NCBI RefSeq assembly: GCF_048594095.1 | Contig: NC_132799.1 | Span: 1,426,001 to 1,490,000, forward strand | Direction of reading: 5' to 3' | Source of the DNA: Paramormyrops kingsleyae | Lineage: Eukaryota > Chordata > Actinopteri > Osteoglossiformes > Mormyridae | Length of the DNA: 64,000 nt | In this document: piece by piece, positions 25,080 to 36,015 of the stretch | How positions within the stretch are numbered: position 1 is the first letter of the stretch | How the letters are laid out: every line of letters begins with the position of its first letter | Notes under the pieces: generated by a model | The model's input: the letters and a program-made list of their open reading frames with translations, nothing else | What the model was told of the DNA's origin: nothing | Databases searched by the model: none | Translations under genes and position numbers: made by a program

Positions 25080-25480
25080 CTCAGATGCACCATTGGACGG
25101 GGTGGCTGATGGCTCGTCTCAAGCAGTATGAGCCAAACCTAAACCTAACTCTAAGCCTAACCATATCCCAAATCATAACTAACCCTAAGCCTAACCCTAA
25201 ACCTAACCCTATCCATACCCATAATCCTAAGGCTAACCCTACACCTAACTGCTAAGCTCAGATGCACCATTGGACGGGGTGGCTGATGGCTCATCTCAAG
25301 CAGTATGAGCCAAACCTAAACCTAACTCTAAGCCTAACCATATCCCAAATCATAACTGTAACCCTAAGCCTAACCATAAACCTAACCCTATCCATACCCG
25401 TAATCCTAAGGATAACCCTATACCTAACTGCTAAACCTAGCCCCTAACCATGACCCTTACCATAATCCTAATTACAGCTC
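25080..25480. repeat. 177-bp direct duplication with CCTAAC-rich telomere-like tract
   Basis: CTCAGATGCACCATTGGACG starts at 25080 and again at 25257, followed in both copies by CAGTATGAGCCAAACC and a long degenerate run of CCTAAC/CCTAAG/CCATA phrases. The second copy has a few extra bases (aactgtaaccc) and fades into CCTAACCATGACCCTTACC. The phrases are degenerate, so this is an interstitial repeat and not a telomere. Confidence 0.85.
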
Positions 25481-25783
25481 ATGAGATGAGTAATAATAAT
25501 AAACGCAGAAAGTTAAATCATATAGCAGGGATTCTTTAAAAATGGTGAGAAACTCGTTCACCCATTACTGAAATTTCAGTTTCATGTTTAAAGTATTAAC
25601 TACATTAAAAAAAAAAATCCATGGCGTGTTCCCCCCCAGTGTCCCCTGGAATCGCCTCCACACTATGCTGACCATAGCATAAGCACTGGCCCTGCGCACC
25701 CAGCAACGTGCTGACGGTGAGCAGGTCTGCCCAGTGCTTACGGGAGGCAGATCTGAGAAGCATGGCACTAATGAGGACGAGGC

Positions 25784-26031
25784 GGTAAAGGCTGATGCTG
25801 AAGCTTACACGCATTCCCTGCAACGGTAAAGGCCAACGCCGGAGCTTACACGCATTCCCTGCAACGGTAAAGGCCAACGCCGGAGCTTACACGCATTCCC
25901 TGCAACGGTAAAGGCCGACGCCGGAGCTTACACGCATTCCCTGCAACAGTAAAGGCCAACGCCGGAGCTTACACGCATTCCCTGCAACGGTAAAGGCCGA
26001 CGCCGGAGCTTACACGCATTCCCTGCAACGG
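25784..26031. repeat. 41-bp minisatellite, 6 copies
   Basis: The unit is GGTAAAGGCCAACGCCGGAG followed by CTTACACGCATTCCCTGCAAC. Copies alternate between GGCCAACGCC and GGCCGACGCC; the first copy is diverged (ggctgatgctgaa). GCTTACACGC recurs at 25803, 25844 and onwards in 41-bp steps. Confidence 0.93.
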
Positions 26032-27384
26032 CTTCATAGCCTGCCCTGCTCGTTAGTGATCTGTGGCCTCGTTAATATGCAAGGCAGGTACTGCAGAAGA
26101 TTCCTCTATTCATCTGTCTGGGGAATCGGGGGTCAGGAATAAAGCATATAGCCAAAATATTTATATTGTTTTATGTGTAGCTGTTTTAATGCCTGCTTGT
26201 GTAATGTTGGTTTAACAATATGTGTTGTTGGCATAGTGGTGTGCGAGTCCTCCCAGGTTCCACAGCTGTGCAGATTAGAGGGACTGGTGTAAAAGAGAGT
26301 GTTCAGCACCCTGCTTCCTACATCATCTTCATATACCTGTGAGTGACAAGATGAAGGCCTGACATGAACTACAGACAGCTACAGCTAACCTACGGGCAAT
26401 ATTCGCTCAACATATTTTCCCAGCAGAGGCACTGTGATGTTGATGTGCCTCGATGATATCTCATTGAATCATTTGTCATTTCATGGATGCCCAGTCTGAG
26501 TAAGTAAGTCTGAAATGGACAGAAAGCACGGCCAATCAGAAGAGGAAGGGCAACAACCTTCCCACCCACTTGCTGTCCATCAGAGTGGCCCCTCCCAGAG
26601 AGCTATGTTTCATTAGCAAACACTGCTTGGAAATTGGCAATTAATGCTGGTGGGGGAAGAAAGCATCAGCCACAAGTCTGCTTCTGAAGGCCCTTTTTGT
26701 TTGCTTTTGCTTGGTGAGGCACTGTGTCCTGTCTTCAGATAAATGATAAGCACTAAATGTCACACCGCCGTCTTCTAACAAAATGTATTTACACAGACAA
26801 ACAGGAATGTGAGTAAAGTTGGTGTGAGATCCAGAGATCAGCATCGGTCACCCTGCAGTAAGATACTTTTTCAGATACGTTTCAGTCACATAAAGAAACA
26901 TGCCGCACCTCTTACCCACAATGCAACCACAATCCAATTATGTATACGTCTGAAGAGTTGGGTAAACTGACAATTAAAGGATAGTAAATGATGCCAGTTC
27001 TGTTTGTTTCACTTACGGGCAGCACCGTTTGGGTTTTATAGAGAGAGAAGATGGTTGCAGTGGATTAGCACCATAAAAATTGCGAGCGTGAAATGGGGCC
27101 AAACAGATGATTATGTTAGGGAATGGCTAGTGGCTCATGTGTCTCAAGGCATTGTGGTGATGTGTGTGGGGCACCTGGGGACCGGGGAGGGGACAGCATC
27201 GATTTCCAGTAAGTCAGGATGCGGTACCTGGTCATGTGAGTGGACATGCTAACTGCTAACTGCTAACTGCTAGAGTGAGGTTAATTCCCAGAAGAGGAGC
27301 TTGCACAGGAGGGAGAACAGAGTGTATCTCTGCCTTCTATCTGCTCTGCATTCTCTTCTTTCTTTAATAAAAACTAATTTAGCC
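26032..27384. other. Intron 2 sequence without major features
   Basis: A TAACTGC triplet repeat lies at 27249-27272. No gene recognised. Confidence 0.5.
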
Positions 27385-27480
27385 ATCCATCCATCTTGCC
27401 CCTGCTTATCCTGGTCAGGGTTTGGGGTGGGGGGGCTGGGGCTTGTCCTGGCCCGGCTGCAGCCTGCATCTATGAACTGC
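27385..27480. mobile_element. 3' end fragment of a fish LINE-type repeat
   Basis: CCATCCATCCATCTTGCCCC followed by TGCTTATCCTGGTCAGGG and a G-rich stretch is the familiar reversed 3' end of fish non-LTR elements: ATCC repeat, then CGCTTATCC, GGGTC and a G run. Too short to place in a family. Confidence 0.6.
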
Positions 27481-28078
27481 TGAATGCTGGCAGATTATTA
27501 TGTCAGAAGTACAGCGTGAAGTTTGGTTTTTCAGAGACATGAAACACATTTTCTGTCTTGGATGAAATCCACAAAATATAAAAGATAATTCAGCCCCCAT
27601 TCCCGGTCAGCCTCTGCTTGTGCTCCCTGAGAGCCTGATGCCATGGACTCCTCTCTGATGTTTAGCGCTACATTGGGTGGTCCTCAGCCCGGCACTCAGA
27701 GCTGCCGTTTATGATGGACTCCTCTTGACCCCAGACCCAGAAGAGACCTCAATACCATTTATTAACCTGAGACCCCCCCCCCACCATCCCTTCATGAAAT
27801 CTTGGCACATGAAACAACCTGGGTCACGGCTCCAGGTTCCACGTCACAAAGTAAACACACCATGACGGATGGCAAAAAGCAAACGCACCGTGGCGGGTAA
27901 CGCAAAGTAAACGCACTGCAATGGATTACACACTTATCGCCCCCCCCATCCCTTTTTTAAAATAGTATTAGATCCAATGAGGCATGTGGCGGATGGCCAG
28001 CGAGGCATGTTCAGGAGGGCCGGAACAGGGCCAGAAGTGACCTCAATGTGACCAAGTAAGTGAATGGGCGGGGCTTAC
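27481..28078. other. Intron 2, donor-side flank of exon 2
   Basis: Contains C runs near 27772-27782 and 27941-27948 and a short imperfect duplication around AAACGCACCGTGGCGGGTAA and AAACGCACTGCAATGG (27880-27925). The exon 2 donor gtaagc occupies 28078-28073. Confidence 0.5.
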
Positions 28079-28206
28079 CTTTGGGTACTGCTGCACCGGG
28101 ATTAGCACCCTCTCCGAGAGTTTGATGTTTTTGTTGCTGATGACGTCCAGGTATTTCTTCACGTCACCGTCCTTCCTCAGCTCGTCACCCTCGTACTTCT
28201 CGATCT
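28079..28206 (-). CDS. khdrbs2: khdrbs2 coding exon 2 (end of QUA1, linker, start of KH)
   Basis: This 128-nt exon begins with AG, completing Glu31, and then encodes residues 32-73. The acceptor is a pyrimidine tract ending ctctcccgcag; the donor is AAAG|gtaagc. The first part (IEKYEGDELRKDGDVKK) is the acidic/basic linker between QUA1 and KH, the least conserved part of the STAR region. The second part (YLDVISNKNIKLSERVLIPV) is a strong KHDRBS2 signature and starts the KH domain. Residue 69 is Gln (VLIPVQQYPK), where from memory Lys is usual in mammalian KHDRBS2 and KHDRBS3. The exon carries the phase change that ties exon 1 to the rest of the KH fold. Confidence 0.96.
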
Positions 28207-28216
28207 CTGCGGGAGA

Positions 28217-28278
28217 GCAAGCGAGAGGCAGTCACACGTGGGGTGTCACACGAGAGGCAGTCACACGGGGGGTGTCTC
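28217..28278. repeat. Two-copy 30-bp repeat beside the exon 2 acceptor
   Basis: CGAGAGGCAGTCACACGTGG and CGAGAGGCAGTCACACGGGG, each followed by GGTGTC, lie in tandem immediately upstream (in the minus sense) of the intron 1 acceptor. They begin at the position where a branch point would be expected. Confidence 0.75.
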
Positions 28279-30883
28279 CGCCCTAGTGGGAAAGCAGGAT
28301 TCACACACAGATCGACATGGAGACAAGTGAACAAGACCGAAAACCGTTTATAGGCTTGCCATAATTATTCACAGAACATCTTGGGATTTTTAGATAATTA
28401 TAAAACAGCATGTGATCAAATGTATTTACAGTTGACATCTTTCTGTCTCTCTGACAACTGGCCCTCAATATTGGTGCCGTATTTACACCATTGAAGTAGA
28501 CCATTATGAAATTCAGTCATTAATATTCCAATCATCATTCTTATTCATAGCTTACATATGTTCAAATGGCCCTAAGTTACAATTAGAGTACCAGGCTGGA
28601 TATTCAGCAGAAGCAACAGCACAATTTCAAGCCGCTGTTCCACAGGGTAGTCATTTCCAGCTTGGTAGGTATCAGCTAGCTAGCTCGTTAGTCTACTGAC
28701 TTGATTTCTCGTCACACTTTTCCTGACTCATGCAATTGAAGCCTAGGATGCAGAAACGGAAACAGCAGCTGCTCATGCTGTCCACCAAACAAGGCCCAAT
28801 CTTGTGACCCCGACCCTGATTCAGCACCAGTTTCTGGTCGGTATCTCTGGTTGAGTAGAACCTGCCTGAAATGATCATGCTGAAAACAGACCCTCCTCCA
28901 TCCCTCCTCTATTTAAATTCACACATGCTCTAAAAATGTATTTTTTCCTCTAGAGTATTGCTTTCAATACTTTTCATTGTTCAACTCCAATTATTAATCA
29001 TTGGAAAGATAGTGACAAGTGGCCTATATCCACCTTTGCATAGGCTGTGAATTGGGATAGAGGTAGTATCCCTTTAAGGACCGTAGGCTCCTGTCCACAG
29101 GCCTCTTCGTATAAATACTGCCTCCCACAGAGTAGGACCCTAAGGATGTTCTTTTTATCATGGATTAATTACCTCTGGGATAATTACCCATGGCTTTACA
29201 TTTTCAGAGAACGCTGCAAACTGCATCCTTGATTACATCTGCGACATTCTGTCACACTGCACGTCTCTGGTCTTAAGTTTAAAAAAACCCCAAAATAAAC
29301 GTTTGTTTGTCTAATATTCCCATTATCTGAGCATTAACTCTCAACATTTCAGCAAATGGGTTTGCTGACCAATTAAGGCCCATTTTCTCACAATCCTGTG
29401 TAATTGAATTTGTGATCGTTACGTCACTGGCAGATGTAGAGCCTAATGGAGATACCGCCCAGATACTCCCCTGCTCATCGCACTTCAGGGTAATAAATCC
29501 ATTATGAGAACAAAGTGCTCAAGGACTGAATGTTTTCTGGTCTGTGTTTGCAGTTTGATCTGCTCATCATTTTTTATCTGTAAAAAGCACTGTATGCTTT
29601 TTTTGGGGTCTTGAACAGAAACAGCCCCATTGGGCAGGTTGAGTAAATACAGGCACATTCATGTGGGAAGGTCTCCTGGAATGAAATGTAGCTGAGTGCT
29701 AACTATCACGGCAGGTGTTTGGGGCTACTTAACGATGCCTCTCGGACACTGGCTTAGAAAATGCACCTCTGCCACACCCACCCGACACGGGACCGAGGTC
29801 ACATGACCAGGCAGAAGCCCTCTGGCCCACACAGTTGGTTGATTGCAACAAAGCCTGGTTCAGAGGTACTTGGGGGGGGGGGGGGTTGGAGTCAGACGTG
29901 GCATATCACGCCTGAATGAATCACACCTATCCTCTGTGAGCCCCCCCCCCTCCTCCACACTGCTGAGCCCCCCCCCCCCCTCCACACTGCTGAGCCACCC
30001 CCCCACACACACACACTGCTTTCTCGCCTGATGAGTTTTACAGTAGGCATGGGGGACCAGCAGAAACAATGGAGCCACAGGACATTAAGGAACTGAGGAA
30101 TTAAACTGTCTCGCCGTGACACCAGGGACATGTTAGCGTGAAATAACATGCGTAAGAGCGACCCCTTCAGGACAGCGTGAGGCGTGCATTGGGTAAGTAT
30201 CACTGCCTGGCTGTGCAGGGTCAGGTCATTCACCTCGAGCGAAGTGGAAGAACCTGCCGGACGAGGCGTGTGGTCCTTTACGTCTCGGGATGGAAGCCAA
30301 GGGTGACGGCCTATGGATGAAGCGGCGGCGCTGGAGGCTGGCGCTGAAACACGCCGGTGACTCGGGGAGCCCCCAGCTCAGCGGGACTCTGGCACTGCAA
30401 TCATCTCTGTTTACAAAACACGCCACGCTTTGTTTGCAAAGGTTTTCTGAATGTCGTCCTGCGCAGCAGAGGAATAATTTCCCGAGTCTACCAAGCGTGT
30501 CTGAATGGAAAAGAAGGGATGGTCTGAGGTCTAATGCCATCAGCGGCATCGGCACATTAGGTGGGATGTGGCCGTCCAGACGGCTAGTTTAAAAGGGCAG
30601 TAAAACTCTGAGAGGAATCCATTACGCCCCTCACATGGGCTGTCAGGAAGGGTTTGGCCTCCCAAAGGCATCAGGCCGGGAATCAGGGCCTCACACATGC
30701 AGCACTGTCCCCGTCGCTGTATTTCCCGGCACAGAGGAAAGTGAAAAATAAAAGGATCACATGAGTATCCGCAGCTAAACACAACATCCAACTGGGTCCC
30801 GGAGGAAAGCATCAGCTGTGACTGTTGGGTTCTTTAGTGAATTGTTTGAATTTCCATTATATTACATTTATTTTATTACATTT
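28279..30883. other. Intron 1 sequence, acceptor-side part
   Basis: Mostly single-copy-looking sequence. A G run at about 29873-29885 is followed by two near-copies of CTCCACACTGCTGAGCC separated by C runs (29941-30000) and a CA run at 30004-30016. No gene recognised. Confidence 0.5.
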
Positions 30884-31095
30884 ATGTAGCCAGTGGTGTC
30901 TTAATGGTTAGGGAAGCGCACTTGTAATTGAAAGATTGTTTCGAATCCCCGACCAGTAAGGTACCACTGAGGTACCGCCCCCAAGCACTGCTCCCCAGGC
31001 GCTGAATTAGCTTCCCCCTGCTATGTCACCATGTCACATATGGGTTAAATGCAGAGGATGCATTTTATTGTTGTGTGGTGTGTCAACAATGACCA
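30884..31095 (+). mobile_element. tRNA-derived SINE, plus orientation
   Basis: An A-box-like TGGTTAGGGAA at 30905-30915 and a B-box GTTTCGAATCC at 30938-30948 have tRNA-like spacing. They are followed by the typical fish SINE body (AAGGTACCACTGAGGTACCG, CACTGCTCCCCAGGCGCTG, GGGTTAAATGCAGAGGATGC). Such elements are transcribed by RNA polymerase III from the internal promoter and moved by a partner LINE. It is degenerate, so probably old and inactive. Confidence 0.82.
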
Positions 31096-31099
31096 CTGA

Positions 31100-31300
31100 T
31101 CACCAAATTCTAATTTATTTAGTAGAGGATTTTATCCAAAGTGGTGTAACACTTCTGAGAAAACAGGGTTGCAGGAGCAATTGGGGTTTAAGGGCCTTGC
31201 TCAGGAAGCAAAGGGTGACATCACTCTGCTGACCATGGGATTTGAACCAGCAACCTACAGATTACAGGCAGCAGCCTAACCTGCTGATCTACACACCACC
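31100..31300 (-). mobile_element. tRNA-derived SINE, minus orientation
   Basis: Read on the minus strand, a tRNA-like head has TAGATCAGCAGG (A-box region, 31291-31280) and a perfect B-box GGTTCAAATCC (31248-31238). The body (AGTGATGTCACCC, AGGCCCTTAAACCCCAATTG, TTTTCTCAGAAGTG, GGATAAAATCC) is a common fish repeat. It faces the plus-strand SINE to its left. Confidence 0.78.
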
Positions 31301-33895
31301 ACCCTCCGGAATGTGTATATAAACTCTTGATTAGTGGCCATTCACAGTGAGTTGGCAGCCTCCCTTCCCGATCGAGGTGGGATTCAACCACATGCTCACA
31401 TAGCAAGGAAATAAAACGTGTGCCCTGACTTCAGCAAGACATCCAGAAAGGCAGATTGGTCTGCTTCCTCATCAGGACATTAACAGCTATAGAGTGGGGT
31501 CGTCACCAACACCACCTTCAGCGGTCTGAGAGGCGCGTCAGTGCGGCTTTACACACCCGCCTTGCTGCTATCGCGGGGGCAAGCCCCAAATTCAGGGCAT
31601 TGTGCTGGAGGCAGACCAGGAAGACGAGTAATTCTGATAATCCATTGAGAAATGCGACCTAAAGAGGCTGTGAAGTGCAATGAGTTTACATGTGGCACTG
31701 TCCATGGCTGCTGCTTGTCTTCTGTCTTAGAGGTGCGGGACAGGGTTTGTTTGGATGTGAGGATCAGCTGCAGGACGACACACGGAGGAGTGTAATGCCC
31801 CAGCATACAGCTCACTGTGTGTGTGTGTGTGTGTGTGAACAGCAGGCATTGCTTGCTAGAATATAAACAACCCGGCAATATTTAGCTGTTAGTTTTAGTA
31901 TTTTGAGTTTTCCCCAGCAGAGAGCAGAACACACTTTACCTTCATGTCTAACTCCAGTTTTGAAGAGATGTCCCTAATTTCTGGCACAAAATGCTATTTT
32001 GCACTTTCATGGTACTCCTCCTTTAATTAACTCAATTTTAAACAAGACAGATATAAAACACAGCACTTAACACAGCTGTGAGGTTCCCCTTAAGTTGCTC
32101 ATGAATATTTGACTTGTTTTATCTGCAAAGATCATTAGAGACCCACTGTAGCACCCAGCCGGCCTCATCTGCTCCGCCGCACACTTAATATCCCACACAT
32201 ATGTGCAGTTCTCATTAAACATGTTACTGCCAAAAACATACGATATGCATACAGCCATTCACTTATTTTACCTGCATATGAAATTACATTTTATAGTGTT
32301 ATTTTAGTGTCTATCATTGCACATTTATTTTACAGCAATGCTGTAATGAAGCCCTTCTGATATTTCTGGGGGGCGCCCTCAGCCCTGTTTCAGCCCCCAG
32401 GGGACACGGGGGCCCATGTCACACTCAGGCACTGATGCCTGGCCAGACCCTTCAGGAAGCACTCAAGGGCGAAAGACGCTGGGAGTTTGATCCACCGAAT
32501 CCAGTGGCAGGTTTCCGCAATATTCTCTGCAAGCGTATGAACATTCTGGCATGTTAAATAATATTAACAAGAGAATATTATTCTTACGGAGGACCGGTGA
32601 CATAATGACAAATTAACATTATAAGAACATATGGTACGATGATTAAGAATTTCCCATATTACAGGAGGTGCAATAACCCCGACTTTCCTTTTCCGAGCTG
32701 ATATTTTTGTGACAAAAAGTTTAGCTTCAATTCTAAAAAAAGTGACTCAGTGCTGCTGTAGAGTGATGGACGGTTATACCCCTTCAGAGGAGCTGAGCTT
32801 TACTGATGACAAAAAGAGAAAACTCTGAGCGTTTAGCAGAGAGTCAGCTGGGCTTTGCCGCTAACTCCTGGATTCGTGTGCGCCTCGCTCTCAGGGGCAG
32901 ACACTGGGTACCTGAGGTGATCTACGCGCCACGTGGATCTGGGATCATGACCCTCAATGATGGCGGCTCCTGAGCGTTCACACGAGTCAAGGTAAAATAA
33001 AGCCCCTGGAAGCAGATCCGTCACGAGCGGGCAAGTCTGGGAGATGTGCAGGTAGTAATGACACCTTAAGCTTAGCCAGCATCTCCTTCCTCTGGCTGGA
33101 CATCCGGCTGCCCCCCCCCCCCCCGCAAGGAGAAGCCGGCCGCAGGTGTGAGGTCTGCGGCTGACAAGCTCCGCACGTGTCAAGTCACACGCTGCCACGT
33201 CGCCGTGGAGCCCAGCGGCCGGGGCTGAATCTAAATGAAGAGCCCCCATTCATCTCTAGCTGGCTGCCCCGCCCCCCATGACTGGTCAACGCCCCTGTGA
33301 TGCACCGACTCCATGATGCACGGCGCACAAGCAGATCCTCTAAGGAATGTGTCATATCAGGACTCCCCAACAGCCTAAAACTGTGGTCACCATTTAAAGG
33401 CGTGTTAGCAAGGGTGTGAGCTGTCCTGGGCGGGGGCGGGGGGGGGGCAGCTGTGGAAAGGCTGTACTCCGGGAATAAGGCCGCCTTCATGGCTCCTGTG
33501 TCACATGGGGGTGGGAGAGGGGGCCACGCTGTCAGCTAATTAATGTGGCAGGGGTTCCAGACTGTCTCCCCACGGTCACACTGAACCTGCGTTTTATGAT
33601 GGCTCTGCGACTTGGGGCTCCGGACCCCAGGACCTTGTGATGTAGGTCCCTGCAATGAGGGGGGGGGGCTTTATGCAGTCAGCAGTGATGTTTACCACTC
33701 AAACCAGACACCCGACACCACTGACCCCACCCCACCCCCCCTCACACTGATTGGGAGTTTATAGACGTTACTTCATTTTTACTACTGAAAAAATGAAATT
33801 ACCTCCAATTTCGCTTTGGGCCCTGAAAATACTGTAGCTAAAGTGTGTCTTGGCTGCAGACAGTCCCTCCACTGGGGGGCGGGGGGAGATCTCAA
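31301..33895. other. Intron 1 sequence between SINEs and MITE
   Basis: A GT run lies at about 31815-31838, a C run at 33111-33124, and a G-rich run at about 33429-33448. CG-enriched at 32860-33240. Overlapping open frames of 101-138 codons at 32833-33490 follow from base composition and show no known domain. Confidence 0.45.
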
Positions 33896-34142
33896 CCCAG
33901 ATAGCACCATGTTATTGTTTCAATGTTGAATTATAGTTAAATGCTTTGAATTATGGTCAGTGTTAAATTATCAACGTTGAAACTAAATTGATTTTTGGTC
34001 AGATTTTCAATATTGAAAAATTAATGGTGGTAAAACCTTGATTCAATGTTGGTATAAAGTGGAAGATTGAAGATCAACGTTGTTTCAGCGTTTTTGTCTG
34101 ATATGGAATCAATGGCATTTCAACATATGTGTGCTATCTGGG
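33896..34142. mobile_element. 247-bp MITE with perfect 12-bp terminal inverted repeats
   Basis: Starts CCCAGATAGCAC (33896-33907) and ends GTGCTATCTGGG (34131-34142), exact reverse complements. The interior is AT-rich with repeated TTGAA/TTCAA and CAACGTTG motifs and has no coding capacity. No convincing target duplication is visible, so the superfamily is not assigned. Confidence 0.82.
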
Positions 34143-34424
34143 AATACCAGCAAATGTTGGTGGTCACAGCACCGAATCAGTGTCACCGACCCCCCAGTAA
34201 AGCATCAGCTGTGATAAGAAGCTGTGGATGGGGGCTCATGGGATCCCACCCACCCCCGGGTCTCAGGATGGAGGGGAAACAGAGAGACTCGCTGAAGTGT
34301 GTGTCCGTGAAAAAGGCCCTTCATACATTATTTAACGCAGGAATAAACAGTGCAGAGTCAGCAGGAAGAGTAGAGCGTAGAGTGTTTACGGTCGTCGAGG
34401 CCGTACCGCTTCTGCGGGGGGTAA

Positions 34425-35764
34425 ACAGGCAGCTTCACACTCCCTTTCCGGGGGCCTGCCTCCTTCCCCCCCCCCCCCCCGGATAAAGCGTGCGGAGCGA
34501 GGCAGCATCACGCTCCCTTTCTGGGGGACTGCCTCCTTCCCCCCCCCCGGATAAAGCGTGCGGAGCGAGGCAGCTTCACGCTCCCTTTCCGGGGGCCTGC
34601 CTCCTTCCCCCCCCCCCCCCCCCCCCACCCCCGGATAAAGCGTGCGGAGCGAGGCAGCTTCACACTCCCTTTCTGGGGGCTTGCCTCCTTCCCCCCCCGG
34701 ATAAAGCGTGCGGAGCGAGGCAGCTTCACACTCCCTTTCTGGGGGCCTGCCCCCTTCCCCCCCCCCCCGGATATAGCGTGCGGAGCGAGGCAGCTTCACA
34801 CTCCCTTTCTGGGGGCTTGCCTCCTTCCCCCCCCGGATAAAGCGTGCGGAGCGAGGCAGCTTCACACTCCCTTTCTGGGGGCCTGCCCCCTTCCCCCCCC
34901 CCCCCCGGATAAAGCGTGCGGAGCGAGGCAGCTTCACGCTCCCTTTCTGGGGGCCTGCCTCCTTCCCCCCCCCGGATAAAGCGTGCGGAGCGAGGCAGCT
35001 TCACGCTCCCTTTCTGGGGGCCTGCCTCCTTCCCCCCCCCGGATAAAGCGTGCGGAGCGAGGCAGCTTCACGCTCCCTTTCTGGGGGCCTGCCTCCTTCC
35101 CCCCCCCGGATAAAGCGTGCGGAGCGAGGCAGCTTCACGCTCCCTTTCCGGGGGCCTGCCTCCTTCCCCCCCCCCCCCCCCCACCCCCGGATAAAGCGTG
35201 CGGAGCGAGGCAGCTTCACACTCCCTTTCTGGGGGCTTGCCTCCTTCCCCCCCCGGATAAAGCGTGCGGAGCGAGGCAGCTTCACACTCCCTTTCTGGGG
35301 GCCTGCCCCCTTCCCCCCCCCCCCGGATATAGCGTGCGGAGCGAGGCAGCTTCACACTCCCTTTCTGGGGGCTTGCCTCCTTCCCCCCCCGGATAAAGCG
35401 TGCGGAGCGAGGCAGCTTCACATTCCCTTTCTGGGGGCCTGCCCCCTTCCCCCCCCCCCCGGATAAAGCGTGCGGAGCGAGGCAGCTTCACGCTCCCTTT
35501 CTGGGGGCCTGCCTCCTTCCCCCCCCCGGATAAAGCGTGCGGAGCGAGGCAGCTTCACGCTCCCTTTCTGGGGGCCTGCCTCCTTCCCCCCCCCGGATAA
35601 AGCGTGCGGAGCGAGGCAGCTTCACGCTCCCTTTCTGGGGGCCTGCCTCCTTCCCCCCCCCGGATAAAGCGTGCGGAGCGAGGCAGCTTCACGCTCCCTT
35701 TCCGGGGGCCTGCCCCCTTCCCCCCCCCCCGGATAAAGCGTGCGGAGCGAGGCAGCTTCACGGC
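34425..35764. repeat. 67-bp poly-C minisatellite, 19 copies, with an internal 556-bp duplication
   Basis: The unit is GGATAAAGCGTGCGGAGCGA, then GGCAGCTTCACGCTCCC, then TTTCTGGGGGCCTGCCTCC and TT plus a run of 7 to 20 C. The phrase GCGTGCGGAGCGAGGCAG occurs 19 times. Unit length varies with the C-run. Variant units (atatagcg at 34769 and 35325; accccc at 34627 and 35183) repeat at exactly 556 bp, showing a block duplication. In the khdrbs2 pre-mRNA this part of intron 1 reads as G-runs separated by short spacers. Open frames on both strands are by-products. Confidence 0.96.
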
Positions 35765-35829
35765 AACGCCTGTCTGTCATCTGCATGTGCGTGAAGCCTC
35801 AGGAGGAGCCACAAGCTCATGTGTCACGT

Positions 35830-36015
35830 TTTCAAGTATAAGTTTTATTTGTCGCAAGCACCAACACGCACTGCGGTGAAACTCCCGCTTCCTGAATCGT
35901 GCTGAAAGGAAATATGCAATAGAGAATAAGGGAAAACTGTATAAAAGGACGAGTATAATAATACAAATTCTAATAAAAATAAAATAAGCCTGCAAAATAA
36001 GACAATGAAATAGAG
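35830..36015. mobile_element. Probable old interspersed repeat tail
   Basis: TTCAAGTATAAGTTTTATTT, TGTCGCAAGCACCAACACG and CGGTGAAACTCCCGCTTCC, followed by A-rich sequence with AATAAAAATAAAATAA, match the general plan of a repeat frequent in fish (tcaagttttatttgtcac, gcagtgaaattcttg, A-rich). The family is not assigned. Confidence 0.4.

Noticed and set aside
25080..25480. Interstitial telomere from an ancient chromosome fusion
   Set aside because: The phrases are degenerate CCTAAC/CCTAAG/CCATA and form part of a 177-bp duplicated unit, not a TTAGGG array.
34386..35879. Many overlapping frames resembling a proline-rich or arginine-rich repeat protein
   Set aside because: Translations of the poly-C array on both strands; unit length changes with the C-run, so no single frame persists.
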